This document shows positions 44,635 to 57,542 of a stretch of DNA of 64,000 nt, piece after piece. Made by a program: the position numbers and the translations under genes. How positions within the stretch are numbered: position 1 is the stretch's first letter; every line of letters starts with the position of its first letter. The notes beneath the pieces are model-generated. The model searched no databases. It was given only the letters and a program-made list of their open reading frames with translations, and was not told the origin of the DNA. Origin of the DNA: Planctomycetaceae bacterium (GTDB taxonomy: Bacteria; Planctomycetota; Planctomycetia; Planctomycetales; Planctomycetaceae); assembly GCA_017795105.1 (NCBI GenBank), contig CP051247.1, positions 496,001 to 560,000 of the forward strand, in the 5' to 3' direction.

Positions 44635-46548
44635 TCAGTCAGCAGCGAGCACAAAACGGAAACCGGTCTTGCGGGACGCTTCTTCGGGATTGAGTGGATT
44701 TCGGGATGCTGAGCGTAACAGGCTCGCTTCGTCCTGCCAACTTCCGCCTCGCAGCACACGCTCGCTTCCTTCCGCCGGTCCCCGCGGATTAGTTCCGCCG
44801 GAGAGTCCTTTTGAATACCAGTTCGAGCACCATTCGCTCACGTTGCCGTGCATGTCGTACAGCCCCCACGCATTCGGCTCTCGGTTGCCGACTTGAATCA
44901 CGTGACTGACCGGCCCAAACACTCCGGCTCGGGTCGCGGCGTAACGGTGCACGTTGCGGAGACGCGGGTCGTGACCGTAGTTGAACTCCGTCTGGGTGCC
45001 GGCTCGGCAGCAATACTCCCATTCGGCTTCGGTCGGCAGGCGAACCTCGATCGATTCAGGGATCTGATCAGCCGAGCGTGCAAACATCGTCAGACTCTTG
45101 CAGAACTGATTGGCGGCTTCCCAGGAGATATGCACTGCCGGAGCCTGAGGATCTGTCGGCACACCGTAATCCAGCCACGGCTGTGTATTCGTGACATTCC
45201 GGAAGACTTCCTGAGTCACTTCCGTGGAGCTCATCCAGAATCCCGGACCGAGAACCACTTCAACCTGAGTTTCGTCAGCATCGCGTCCGGGCTCGGTTGA
45301 CGGGCTGCCAATCGTAGTCGATCCGGGCGGACACCAGACGCAGGGAATCTGGAACGCGGTGAATGTTCGGACTTCGCCGGCTTGCGTTCCGGCCAAACCG
45401 TCCGGCATCTCCGGCACAGGAGACGATTCGGGAGCCATCGCCAGTTCGGCCGATTGCGGATTGGCAAACACGTAAACGGGACGGAAACCGATCTGAGCAC
45501 TTCGAGCCCGTTGCGTTTTCATTTCCCGAGCCGCTGAACGAATTCCATGGTGCTCGCTGCTGAAATCTCCGCCTCGAAGAACCCGCTCGGATCCTTCATC
45601 CTCAAAAACGGGATCCTCACCCTCGGGAAGCGCCGTGCGATAGTTATCGCGACACCACTCGGCAACGTTTCCATGCATGTCAAAGATGCCCCAGGGATTC
45701 GCTTTGACCTGACCAACCGGTTCGGGGATCCGTCGCGAACGACGATCCGTGGCCGACTTGTACTCGGCATACTCTGCAGCGGACTGCTCGTCGAGATCAT
45801 CGCCGAAGCTGTAACGGGAACTGGTCCCCGCACGACAGGCGTATTCCCACTGAGCTTCCGTCGGCAGTCGGAACTCGCCATCGGCGGGATAATCTCCCCG
45901 CTCATGGGCGATCTCCGTCAACCGCTGGCAGAACTCTGTCGCATCTTCCCAGGTAATCCCAATCGCCGGGAGCTGCGGATCGGCCTTCATTCCTGCCCGA
46001 TCGTTCCAGGGACTGCTTTCCATCACCTCAGACCATTGCTGCTGGGTGAGTTCGGTCTCTGCAATCCAGTAGCCATTCGTCAAAGCAACTTCCACCAGCG
46101 CTTCATCGTCATCGCGTCCCATTTCCGCTTCGGGGCTGCCCATCTGAAAGATGCCAGCGGGACACCAGCGGAACTTGATTTTGAAACGCGTCAACTCTCG
46201 CAGATCGCCCGCCGCGGTTCCCATCATCTCGTGAGCAGGGGTCTGTGGAACGGCCTCAGCAGCCATCTCGGGCGACGAAGAGGCCTCGGGAGTGCCTACG
46301 GCGTTCTCTGTAGAAGCCATCGCCGGGGGAGTGTCGTTCTCAGCAGGACCGCCTGTTCGGGACGGATTCTCAGGCGTGACACTGTTCTGTCGGGTCACCG
46401 GCCCGTTATTCGGCCGAGTCACCGGCACAGCAGGAGCCGCAGTCGGACGGCTTTGCTGAGAGGGAAGCAGCGGAACGGTTTGTGTCGGCTGTTCCGGTTC
46501 GCATCCCGTCAGCAGCAACATCGCAGCAAGTACCAGCCCGCATCTCAC
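44635..46548 (-). CDS. Lipoprotein with two FGE-sulfatase (SUMF1-like) domains
   Basis: A 637-residue protein starting at a GTG. The lipoprotein signal ends in LTGC (Cys at residue 16). A Pro/Thr/Ala-rich linker (about 20-110) is followed by two formylglycine-generating-enzyme-like domains (about 120-360 and 395-637). Each contains the family blocks: MGSPEAEMGRDDDE, ETELTQQQW, RLPTEAQWEYACRAG, WGIFDMHGNVAEWC and RVLRGG in the first; RLPTEAEWEYCCRAG, WGLYDMHGNVSEWC and RVLRGGSW in the second. The Cys pair that does catalysis in true FGE, just after RGGSW, is absent in both. It probably binds ligands or proteins at the membrane rather than activating sulfatases. Confidence 0.87.
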   Translation of the reverse strand: MRCGLVLAAMLLLTGCEPEQPTQTVPLLPSQQSRPTAAPAVPVTRPNNGPVTRQNSVTPENPSRTGGPAENDTPPAMASTENAVGTPEASSSPEMAAEAVPQTPAHEMMGTAAGDLRELTRFKIKFRWCPAGIFQMGSPEAEMGRDDDEALVEVALTNGYWIAETELTQQQWSEVMESSPWNDRAGMKADPQLPAIGITWEDATEFCQRLTEIAHERGDYPADGEFRLPTEAQWEYACRAGTSSRYSFGDDLDEQSAAEYAEYKSATDRRSRRIPEPVGQVKANPWGIFDMHGNVAEWCRDNYRTALPEGEDPVFEDEGSERVLRGGDFSSEHHGIRSAAREMKTQRARSAQIGFRPVYVFANPQSAELAMAPESSPVPEMPDGLAGTQAGEVRTFTAFQIPCVWCPPGSTTIGSPSTEPGRDADETQVEVVLGPGFWMSSTEVTQEVFRNVTNTQPWLDYGVPTDPQAPAVHISWEAANQFCKSLTMFARSADQIPESIEVRLPTEAEWEYCCRAGTQTEFNYGHDPRLRNVHRYAATRAGVFGPVSHVIQVGNREPNAWGLYDMHGNVSEWCSNWYSKGLSGGTNPRGPAEGSERVLRGGSWQDEASLLRSASRNPLNPEEASRKTGFRFVLAAD

Positions 46549-46901
46549 GACTCGACCCCCAGTTAATCCTGTACACTATAAACAGCGGCGATTCTCCTAG
46601 AATTGGACGTTCCAAATCAATGTCGGGCTCAGAGAAAATTGCCTGATCGGGGAATTTTGAGCGATTTCCCCAGCCCATTCCTTCGATGCCGATTTCGCGA
46701 CCGCTTCGTTCGTCCCGCAATCCCGTCTGAACGTGCCTCTCACGGTTGCATCTCTGCTAAGGCCTGTTAATCTGGCTCAAATTTTGTGCGCCATCGGGCG
46801 CCCTCGCAGATTCTCCGTCTCCCGGTCCGCCGGTCGAGTTGCGGAAGGCCGCCCTGCGACTTCTTTCAGGTGCTGATGAATTAACGGAAGGTGAAGAAGA
46901 A
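46549..46901. other. Intergenic region between divergent FGE-fold and carB genes
   Basis: About 353 bases without a gene. On the minus strand a TATAGT hexamer (46575-46580) lies 27 bases upstream of the FGE-fold GTG and could be its -10 box; no good -35 box is seen. A small GCGCCATCGGGCGC palindrome (around 46789-46802) lies about 100 bases upstream of carB. No PyrR-binding or attenuator structure is recognisable. Confidence 0.4.
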
Positions 46902-50162
<3,261 letters not shown>

Positions 50163-50193
50163 GCAGAGTCTCCTGGGAGTAAACCCGGAAACA

Positions 50194-50220
50194 GGGGCCT
50201 GAGGCATCGCTTCAGGCCCA
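50194..50220. terminator. Convergent hairpin after carB
   Basis: GGGCCTGA (50195-50202) pairs with TCAGGCCC (50212-50219). The second arm contains the stop codon of the opposite gene. There is no U-run, so termination is inferred from position between convergent genes. Confidence 0.4.
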
Positions 50221-51177
50221 CACCACCGGTCGCGTCTTCGCCTCATCGCTGAGGGGCGGCGTATCGGTTTCAGGCACTCGTCGAGTTAACCGAACACGAC
50301 GTCCGTGGTCGGAATACTCGACTGAGTCCATGAATGTTCTCATCAGAAGCAGGCCTCGGCCACAGGGCCGCAGAAGAAACTCAGGATCGCGGGGATCGGC
50401 GACGGATGAGATATCAAATCCGGATCCCTCATCCTGAATGATGATCTGCATCTGGCTTCGATCGATGCTCAACTCGACGCGGACCTTCCGATCGCAGTAG
50501 GGCGATTCCATAGAGCGAGCCGCGACGAGAGATTCGTAATCGGAATAAGACTCATCGCGCAGACTGGAATCAACTTCGAGATTGCCATGAACAATCGAGT
50601 TGACCAGTGCTTCTTCGGTCGCAACGAGTATCTGAGAGGTCGTGTGACTGCTGAACGGCGAGTATTCCAGAAGGTTTGCCTTCAGCGTTTCCACGAACGG
50701 AGAGACGAGTTTGCCGTTTGTCGTCAATTCATAGGTCACGACAAGACTGGTCACAGAATTCTGCAGCTGCGATCGCAGATCCCGCTTTGCAATCTTGTGA
50801 GCAACGGAATCGACAATGCTGAACAGTTCGTTCTTCACGCTCGACTTGGGAAGGTAATTCGCCGCCCCTCGACGAAGAGCTTCCACGACCCGCTGTTCGT
50901 CGCCGTAGGCGGTCACCGCGATAACGGGGACCTCAAGCTCTGCCTGCTGTAACATCGAAATGATATCCAGCCCGTTCCGTTCACTCCGATCTTCTGCAAC
51001 CAGATGCAGATCGGTCATGACGATGTCGAAAGGTTCTCCCTTCAATCTGTCGAGAGCCGTCTCAAGATCGGCGACCGTACTGACTTCGTAACGGCCTTTG
51101 CTGGACAACAGGACCTGCATGTATTTCCGCCAGGCGGGATCATCATCGATGATCAGAATGCGGGCAGGGCGGTTCAT
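50212..51177 (-). CDS. Response regulator fused to an anti-sigma-factor-type ATPase domain
   Basis: A 321-residue protein from the ATG at 51177 with GGAG nine bases upstream; the frame extends further but without homology. Residues about 5-125 are a receiver domain: acidic pocket IIDDD (9-13), phospho-acceptor Asp56 in IVMTDLH, Thr89 and Lys111. Residues about 160-300 form a HATPase_c domain of the RsbW/SpoIIAB type, with an N-box including Asn193 (EEALVNSIVHGN) and a G-box, DEGSGFDISSV. So a phosphorylation input may directly gate an anti-sigma kinase. There is no histidine kinase or STAS antagonist gene nearby. It is single and cytoplasmic. Confidence 0.87.
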   Translation of the reverse strand: MNRPARILIIDDDPAWRKYMQVLLSSKGRYEVSTVADLETALDRLKGEPFDIVMTDLHLVAEDRSERNGLDIISMLQQAELEVPVIAVTAYGDEQRVVEALRRGAANYLPKSSVKNELFSIVDSVAHKIAKRDLRSQLQNSVTSLVVTYELTTNGKLVSPFVETLKANLLEYSPFSSHTTSQILVATEEALVNSIVHGNLEVDSSLRDESYSDYESLVAARSMESPYCDRKVRVELSIDRSQMQIIIQDEGSGFDISSVADPRDPEFLLRPCGRGLLLMRTFMDSVEYSDHGRRVRLTRRVPETDTPPLSDEAKTRPVVWA

Positions 51178-51405
51178 CGGATACTCCGAAAGGAAGAGAA
51201 GGGCAGCAGCGTGAACAAACATAGCTCTAGGGGATAGAGCCGTCCGGCTCGAAGAAGGAGAATCCCTGTCACGCTGAAGAACATGAATCGACCAAACCAC
51301 CTGTTGCGAAGGTTTGGACTCTCCGGAACAGAACAGGTTTGACGATTCTTCAGATCAGACATGCGACAGAGGGCACGAATCGCCCCGTTGCGTTCGGCAA
51401 GCTTC

Positions 51406-51443
51406 AAAAAAAGAAGCCGCACGCCGTTTAAGCGTGCGGCTTC
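51406..51443 (-). terminator. Rho-independent terminator of the oxidoreductase gene
   Basis: Perfect 12-base arms, GAAGCCGCACGC (51413-51424) and GCGTGCGGCTTC (51432-51443), with loop CGTTTAA, followed on the minus strand by a run of seven T. Confidence 0.85.
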
Positions 51444-51470
51444 GACTTCCAGCGGAAGCTCGTCTCTGAC

Positions 51471-52961
51471 CTAGCCGTTTTCCGGCGGATTGCCGTTCAC
51501 CCAGGGACCGGCCAGCTTCATGTAATCGGGATCACGCAGCGTGGAGCCATAATCTCCAGCGGTCCATCCCGGAACATGCTTGGCAGGGCCGCCTTCTTCC
51601 GAGATCTTTTCCCATTTCTTGGCCCAGCTGCCATCTCCGTCGGAGATTGTGCCGCTCGAGGCATCGAAGTGGAACACGCGACCTTCGCGGTAGCTGCGGG
51701 CTCCCAGGATCACAGTCGTGATCGCTGCGGCACCGAGATCCGGCGGGTTGTTACAAGCCTTGGGATCGTTGGCGTTAATGGCATCGACCCAGTTCTTGAA
51801 GTGGAGATACGTCGTCGACTCTTTCGGAGTTTCGACGGCAATATCTTCTTCCTTCAGGCTGCTGTCATGAGTCACCTGAGGACGTTCGGGCACGAACTTG
51901 AAGCTGTCGAACTGCTCGCCGTTTCCGAACACGAAGGAACCGAAGTGACCGCGGATCAGCTGATTGATCCGGGTTTCCTGGTTACACATCGTCGCGTTGA
52001 CGAGTCCCTGGACGCCTTCATTGAAGTCGGCAACCACGGTCGCCACATCCGGCACGTCGCGGCCATCGTACTCAAGGTAAAGTCCACCTGCTCCGACCAC
52101 GCGGCCCGGATACATCAAACCGGTCGCTTTCAGCATCGAGGTCGTGCGATGCACGAACAGGTCGGTGAACATGCCGGAACCGAACGGCCAGAAACGACGC
52201 CACTGCTTGTACACAGCGCGGTCGAACGGCATGTCTTCGGCCAGACCTTCTTCAACACCCAGCCAGCGCTTCCAGTCGATGGTCTTGGGAGTCATCTGCT
52301 TTTCGAGCGCGTAGTACCGCCACTGTCCCATATCCGAGTTCCGGAAGTACTCGGTCTGGAACTGCAGGACTTTACCAAGCTTTCCGTCGTTGATGAGCTC
52401 ACGAACCTGATTCCACACCGGCAGTGAAGTCGACTGCACACCGACCTGCATCACTTTGCCGCTCTTTCGCCAGGCGTCGACGACTTGGAGAGCTTCTTCG
52501 ACGAACTTCGTCATCGGCTTTTCACAGTAAACGTGAAGGCCGGCTTCGAGCGAATCGACAATCTGCTTGGCATGCCAGTGGTCCGGCGTACCGATACAGA
52601 CCGCGTCGAGATTTTCCTTCTCGATCATGTCGCGGTAGTCGACATACTTCGCCGGCGAGTTGCCGTTTTCTTTCTGAATGTAATCGCAGACCTTGTCGAC
52701 CTGTTCGCTGTAGACATCCGCGACAGCCACGAGGTCGATGTTTGCCCCCTCGTTCTTCTGCTTGCAGAGTGTCTTGACGTGAGCACCAAAGCCGCGGCCC
52801 CCGGGACCGATGAAGCCGATGCGAATCCGCTCGTTACTACCGGCTGCACTGGCAGCAGTGGTGGCAAAAGTGCTCAGACCGGCGGCCATGGCCGCAGCGG
52901 TGCCTGTTGTTTTCATGAAATCACGACGATCAACGCCGGTGGATTCACCCGATTGACTCAT
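51471..52961 (-). CDS. Gfo/Idh/MocA family oxidoreductase, Tat-exported
   Basis: A 496-residue protein with AGGAG upstream of its ATG. The twin-arginine signal is VDRRDFMKTTG, followed by an Ala-rich hydrophobic stretch and cleavage near ASAAG. The NAD(P)-binding Rossmann start is IGFIGPGGRGFGAH. The catalytic-strand motif CEKPMTK matches the family EKP signature. The C-terminal half is the usual alpha/beta substrate domain. Such proteins act on sugars or inositols; export by Tat with bound cofactor is common in planctomycetes. It appears monocistronic, with a long leader and its own terminator. Confidence 0.92.
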   Translation of the reverse strand: MSQSGESTGVDRRDFMKTTGTAAAMAAGLSTFATTAASAAGSNERIRIGFIGPGGRGFGAHVKTLCKQKNEGANIDLVAVADVYSEQVDKVCDYIQKENGNSPAKYVDYRDMIEKENLDAVCIGTPDHWHAKQIVDSLEAGLHVYCEKPMTKFVEEALQVVDAWRKSGKVMQVGVQSTSLPVWNQVRELINDGKLGKVLQFQTEYFRNSDMGQWRYYALEKQMTPKTIDWKRWLGVEEGLAEDMPFDRAVYKQWRRFWPFGSGMFTDLFVHRTTSMLKATGLMYPGRVVGAGGLYLEYDGRDVPDVATVVADFNEGVQGLVNATMCNQETRINQLIRGHFGSFVFGNGEQFDSFKFVPERPQVTHDSSLKEEDIAVETPKESTTYLHFKNWVDAINANDPKACNNPPDLGAAAITTVILGARSYREGRVFHFDASSGTISDGDGSWAKKWEKISEEGGPAKHVPGWTAGDYGSTLRDPDYMKLAGPWVNGNPPENG

Positions 52962-53237
52962 GGAGTTCTCCTGTCAATGTCTTCGGCAGTCGCGGAGTAC
53001 TGCCCCTGTTTGTTCGCAGAGTCCCCACGCGTTCGCAGGCGGGGACCAATCACCATAATTTGTGCTTGCCGAACTTGCCAGCAAAGATCAAAAAATGATT
53101 ATACGCGGGACAATCAGGTATTTCCCCTCTGATGTCCTCCGTTCCCCCGTTTATCGGGCGATCCCCCCCCAGAACATGGAGCCGATTTCCGCGTCTTCCG
53201 GGTTCGATTCGGAAATTTTTTCTTGAACAAAATCCAA
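52962..53237 (-). promoter_or_regulatory. Long structured leader of the oxidoreductase gene
   Basis: A perfect TATAAT (minus strand; 53098-53103) lies about 137 bases upstream of the ATG, without a good -35 box. The transcribed leader would hold two hairpins: TCCCC/GGGGA arms at 53022-53026 and 53041-53045, and GGCAGT/ACTGCC at 52985-52990 and 52999-53004. The function is unknown, and no known riboswitch class is recognised. Nothing else is seen up to the terminator at 53238. Confidence 0.35.
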
Positions 53238-53272
53238 CAAAAAAGGCGACCTGAGCAGCTTCAGGTCGCCTT
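53238..53272 (-). terminator. Rho-independent terminator of the first DUF1559 gene
   Basis: Arms AAGGCGACCTGA (53243-53254) and TCAGGTCGCCTT (53261-53272), loop GCAGCT, followed on the minus strand by a T-run. Its sequence resembles the terminator of the neighbouring paralogue. Confidence 0.85.
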
Positions 53273-53296
53273 GAGGAGTGAACGAGAAAGAGAGCC

Positions 53297-54379
<1,083 letters not shown>

Positions 54380-54417
54380 AAGTAGAGTCCTTTGAGAGAA
54401 GAGAAGTAACGAACTGA

Positions 54418-54429
54418 GGGCGAACGCCC
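54418..54429 (-). promoter_or_regulatory. Leader hairpin of DUF1559 paralogue 1
   Basis: On the minus strand GGGCGTTCGCCC forms a small hairpin 38 bases before the ATG. The same kind of hairpin sits at nearly the same distance before the second paralogue. Confidence 0.5.
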
Positions 54430-54464
54430 ACAATCAGAAATTGGTGAAAGGCTCTAGGGCTTCC

Positions 54465-54493
54465 ATTAGTAACCCTTCATATGACAACGTCAA
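54465..54493 (-). promoter_or_regulatory. Sigma-70-type promoter of DUF1559 paralogue 1
   Basis: TTGACG (54488-54493), a 17-base spacer and ACTAAT (54465-54470), read on the minus strand. The same -35 hexamer and spacing occur before paralogue 2. Confidence 0.55.
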
Positions 54494-54660
54494 TGCGAAT
54501 TTAGGACTTTTACCGATTAGGCGACGAATAGCGGCAAAACAATATCCATGCGAACACCCCACGAGTGTCAATGCGGTCGGTTTGACTGTTTTCCGAGATG
54601 AATCGAAGGCTTCGAGCCGCTCCACGTTCATGAGATCCGGAGACGCAGCGCCGGAGATCA

Positions 54661-54697
54661 AAAGAAAAAGGCGATCTGATGCAAATCAGATCGCCTT
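54661..54697 (-). terminator. Rho-independent terminator of the second DUF1559 gene
   Basis: Perfect 13-base arms, AAGGCGATCTGAT and ATCAGATCGCCTT, with loop GCAA, then a T-rich run on the minus strand. Confidence 0.88.
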
Positions 54698-54721
54698 GAT
54701 CAAGTCAGGGAGTTAGCTGAA

Positions 54722-55741
54722 TTAGAACTCGCCGAGCACCTGGTTATCCTGAATCGCGAGAAGTCTGGTCCAGGTATCCTGGTCGATATTTTCAGAGATA
54801 AAGCGAACGGTACCGTCGCCGAGCGTGGCCTGAACGCCTCCCTGGTGATACGAACGGGCGGCGACGCCGGAATTCGCTCCCGCATCCGGATTATTCCGAC
54901 GATTGAATTCCGGATCGCTATTGTTATTGGACGCATAGTGCGAAGCATCCGTCACACGCGTGGTGTTTGGCGTCAGAATGGTGTCTCCCCCATTCCCGCG
55001 ACGTCCAGAAAACGTCGGTCCCGAGCACCATCCCCATGCTCCTTTGTCGTCGCCAGTACCGATCCCGGTGACGATCTCACTCATCAGAATCACGTTGCTG
55101 GTGCCGTCGGTAATGTCGCGGAACTTGGCGCCGTACATTCCCACCACACTAAACGGCCCCTTGAAGGTCGAGTTGTTGAAGTGGCTTCGCTGAAGCAGGT
55201 ATCCAGCGCCGACGTTAGCTCCATACGTGATCTTCTCGAACCCGTTGAAGTCCTGCGTCAGCATGCTCCAGTTCGAGGGAGCACTTGGGCACATCAGGGA
55301 AGAAACACGTCGCCGTGTCACCTGATTGTTTCCAGTCGTCGCATTCCCGTCGCGAGCCCGGGTTTCAAAGTCATAGAGATCGTACAGGGCACCCTGTTCC
55401 ATATAAGGGAACAGCATCAGCACCCAGGTCGCTCCCCAGTTTGCGTCACGGCAGCTCTCGGGAGCCGTACTCGCAGTCATGTGGATTGCGGCAGGAGGGA
55501 ACTGCCTGTGGGCATCGTGATAATTGTGCAGGGCCAGACCAATCTGCTTGAGATTGTTTTTACAGCTCGATCGGCGGGCAGCTTCACGAGCCTGTTGCAC
55601 GGCCGGCAACAAGAGCGCCACCAGGATGGCGATGATTGCGATCACAACGAGAAGTTCGATCAATGTAAAAGCAGAACGAATGTCACTTTTCTCCGCGTCA
55701 GCCGATGTGATGGCGCGCGAAGGCCGTAGGGTTCGCAGCAT
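54722..55741 (-). CDS. DUF1559 domain-containing pilin-like protein, paralogue 2
   Basis: A 339-residue protein with the same layout as paralogue 1. The pilin-like stretch FTLIELLVVIAIIAILVALL and the following AREAARRSSCKNNLKQ are identical between the two. The middle is divergent, with scattered shared blocks (NWGATWVLMLFPYMEQGALYD; VGMYGAKFRDITDGTSN). The C-terminal motif is YHQGGVQATLGDGTVRFISENID. An AAAGGA ribosome site precedes the ATG. It arose by tandem duplication with paralogue 1. Being exported and assembled by pilus-like machinery is inferred from the leader. Confidence 0.92.
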   Translation of the reverse strand: MLRTLRPSRAITSADAEKSDIRSAFTLIELLVVIAIIAILVALLLPAVQQAREAARRSSCKNNLKQIGLALHNYHDAHRQFPPAAIHMTASTAPESCRDANWGATWVLMLFPYMEQGALYDLYDFETRARDGNATTGNNQVTRRRVSSLMCPSAPSNWSMLTQDFNGFEKITYGANVGAGYLLQRSHFNNSTFKGPFSVVGMYGAKFRDITDGTSNVILMSEIVTGIGTGDDKGAWGWCSGPTFSGRRGNGGDTILTPNTTRVTDASHYASNNNSDPEFNRRNNPDAGANSGVAARSYHQGGVQATLGDGTVRFISENIDQDTWTRLLAIQDNQVLGEF

Positions 55742-55780
55742 GCGATGAATCCTTTGAAGAGATCAGATACGTGAAAAACA

Positions 55781-55792
55781 GGGCGAATGCCC
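55781..55792 (-). promoter_or_regulatory. Leader hairpin of DUF1559 paralogue 2
   Basis: On the minus strand GGGCATTCGCCC lies 39 bases before the ATG, matching the element before paralogue 1. Confidence 0.5.
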
Positions 55793-55827
55793 TTCGTCGA
55801 GCGCTTTGATAAAGAAGCTGGGCTCTC

Positions 55828-55856
55828 ATTTAAGGGCGTCGATATACCACCGTCAA
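55828..55856 (-). promoter_or_regulatory. Sigma-70-type promoter of DUF1559 paralogue 2
   Basis: TTGACG (55851-55856), a 17-base spacer and TTAAAT (55828-55833), read on the minus strand; the predicted leader is about 80 bases. Confidence 0.6.
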
Positions 55857-56027
55857 CCGTGCCGACAGGTCTTTTGCGATTCATCTGCACATCGCCCGGC
55901 GACAAGCGCACAAACCAACACACAACATGACAGTTCAGCCGAAAATCCGGTCTTGTACTCAATGGCTGGTAGAAATTACATTCCCCGCACAGATCTTGAC
56001 TTTTCATCTGCCGAAAGGAGTCGCGCA

Positions 56028-57524
56028 GTGCATTCGATGCCCTATCCGCCGGACTGGTCGCGGGAAGATTCTCCAGAAACATTGGAATACTGGAGTCGCT
56101 ACAGTCGCCGCTGGGCTGTTTACGGCTACGCACTGCTGCAGGCCGAGGAAGAGGAAGGCCCCTGGCGAATCACGGCAATCGCCGGCTATATGGCTCTCTT
56201 TCTCGTCTTTCTGCTCTTTCTCGGAACGATGGAGAAGCCGACTGTCGCCAGGCCGCAACCACAGCTGGTGCAGGAAGTTGTGTTTGCGGAACCTGCTCCC
56301 GTGCCGCAGGAACCCGAGGAGATCGAGCTGAACACGGTCACCGAGGTTTCTCCCCGTGTGATTGAGACCTCGTATCCGGTCGAGATTGCTCAGGTCGCCT
56401 GGGAAAAGCCAGCTGAACCTGCTCCCGTGGAGCCGGAAGTCTTTGATGATCCATTCGCCATGTTTGCGCCGCCTCCGGAAGATCCCGAGCCAACTCCTCC
56501 CCCGGCGGTCGTCACCCGTCCAAGTCTGTCGAGCGACCTGACCGTCACTGACCTCACGCCCGATTTCGATTATGCGGAGATCACATCGACACGAGTTGGG
56601 CAAAGCTCTTTCGCGGCCACATCGCTGACCGAGTTGTATGCCAACTCTTCCTGGCGAACGCCTACCGGTCCGCCTGCTGACGAATTTTTCCCGGTCACTC
56701 AGGCTCGCTGGAGAGAGCAGGCCATTCGTAAGGAGCGAAGCGAGCTCGTCGCGTCGAGTTCCAGCGACACCGTCGTGACAACGACACGTCCGAGCCAGAA
56801 ATCATCTCAGCTGGTCAAGCTGCTCAAGAAAGTCCCCGCTCACACGACCGCCGGACAGCCACTCGTGTACGTTCTGGAGATCATCAATGAGGGGTCGCGT
56901 CCAGTTGATGAATTGCTGATTACCGAACAACTCAACGATCTGGACTGTGTTCTGGAAACACAGCCCGCTGCCACTCTTGTCGACAATCAACTGACGTGGA
57001 CGATCGACAAGCTGGCCCCGCACGAAACGCGAGTCTTGACGATCACCTGCGACGCGTCCACCAGCGGCGAGACCTTTACGTCGCAGTCGTCGCTGGAGAT
57101 CGTGGAAACGCTCGCTGCGGCAACTCGCGTCTTCGTACCGGATGTCACCGTCGAGATTACCGTCCCCGTGCGGGTCGAGAAGGGCCAAAAGTTCGAAGCT
57201 CAATTTTCCGTGCGGAACAACAGCGACAAAACCTTCCGGGCGTCCGATTTGAGTATCGACCTGGTCCGCGGCCTCGAAGTCGAAGAAGGGAAACAGCTGA
57301 CCCGTCGCATACAGGTTCCCGCCCCCGGAAAGTCGATCGAGTTTCCACTCACGCTCAAGACGACCGATCTCGGCGAGGCGGTTATGGAAGCGAAACTGAA
57401 TCTCGACAACAGCCTGACCGTTCCCGTGCGAGCGCACACAACGATCTCGGAAGCGACTCCGCCTCAACCGAAAAGCAACAAAGTACGGCGACCGGCTCAG
57501 GACTTCGCGAGTCTGTCGCAATAA
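56028..57524 (+). CDS. Membrane-anchored DUF11/CARDB-like protein
   Basis: The GTG at 56028 is preferred because AAAGGAG lies seven bases upstream; the frame is open 74 codons further up without a ribosome site. The 498-residue product has a short cytoplasmic N-terminus with Trp/Tyr-rich sequence, one transmembrane helix (about 49-67) and a long Pro/Glu-rich segment (about 75-180). Two immunoglobulin-like beta domains follow: a DUF11-type domain (about 265-365, with TAGQPLVYVLEIINEGSRPVDELLITEQL) and a CARDB/NEW3-like domain (about 370-480, with FSVRNNSDKTFRASDL). It resembles bacterial surface proteins that extend from the membrane. Function unknown. Confidence 0.8.
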   Translation: MHSMPYPPDWSREDSPETLEYWSRYSRRWAVYGYALLQAEEEEGPWRITAIAGYMALFLVFLLFLGTMEKPTVARPQPQLVQEVVFAEPAPVPQEPEEIELNTVTEVSPRVIETSYPVEIAQVAWEKPAEPAPVEPEVFDDPFAMFAPPPEDPEPTPPPAVVTRPSLSSDLTVTDLTPDFDYAEITSTRVGQSSFAATSLTELYANSSWRTPTGPPADEFFPVTQARWREQAIRKERSELVASSSSDTVVTTTRPSQKSSQLVKLLKKVPAHTTAGQPLVYVLEIINEGSRPVDELLITEQLNDLDCVLETQPAATLVDNQLTWTIDKLAPHETRVLTITCDASTSGETFTSQSSLEIVETLAAATRVFVPDVTVEITVPVRVEKGQKFEAQFSVRNNSDKTFRASDLSIDLVRGLEVEEGKQLTRRIQVPAPGKSIEFPLTLKTTDLGEAVMEAKLNLDNSLTVPVRAHTTISEATPPQPKSNKVRRPAQDFASLSQ

Positions 57525-57542
57525 GCAGGAAACAGGTTTCGA

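Noticed and set aside
52962..53237. Known riboswitch in the oxidoreductase leader
   Set aside because: The hairpins do not match the conserved cores of riboswitch classes that I know. Only an unclassified structured leader is reported.
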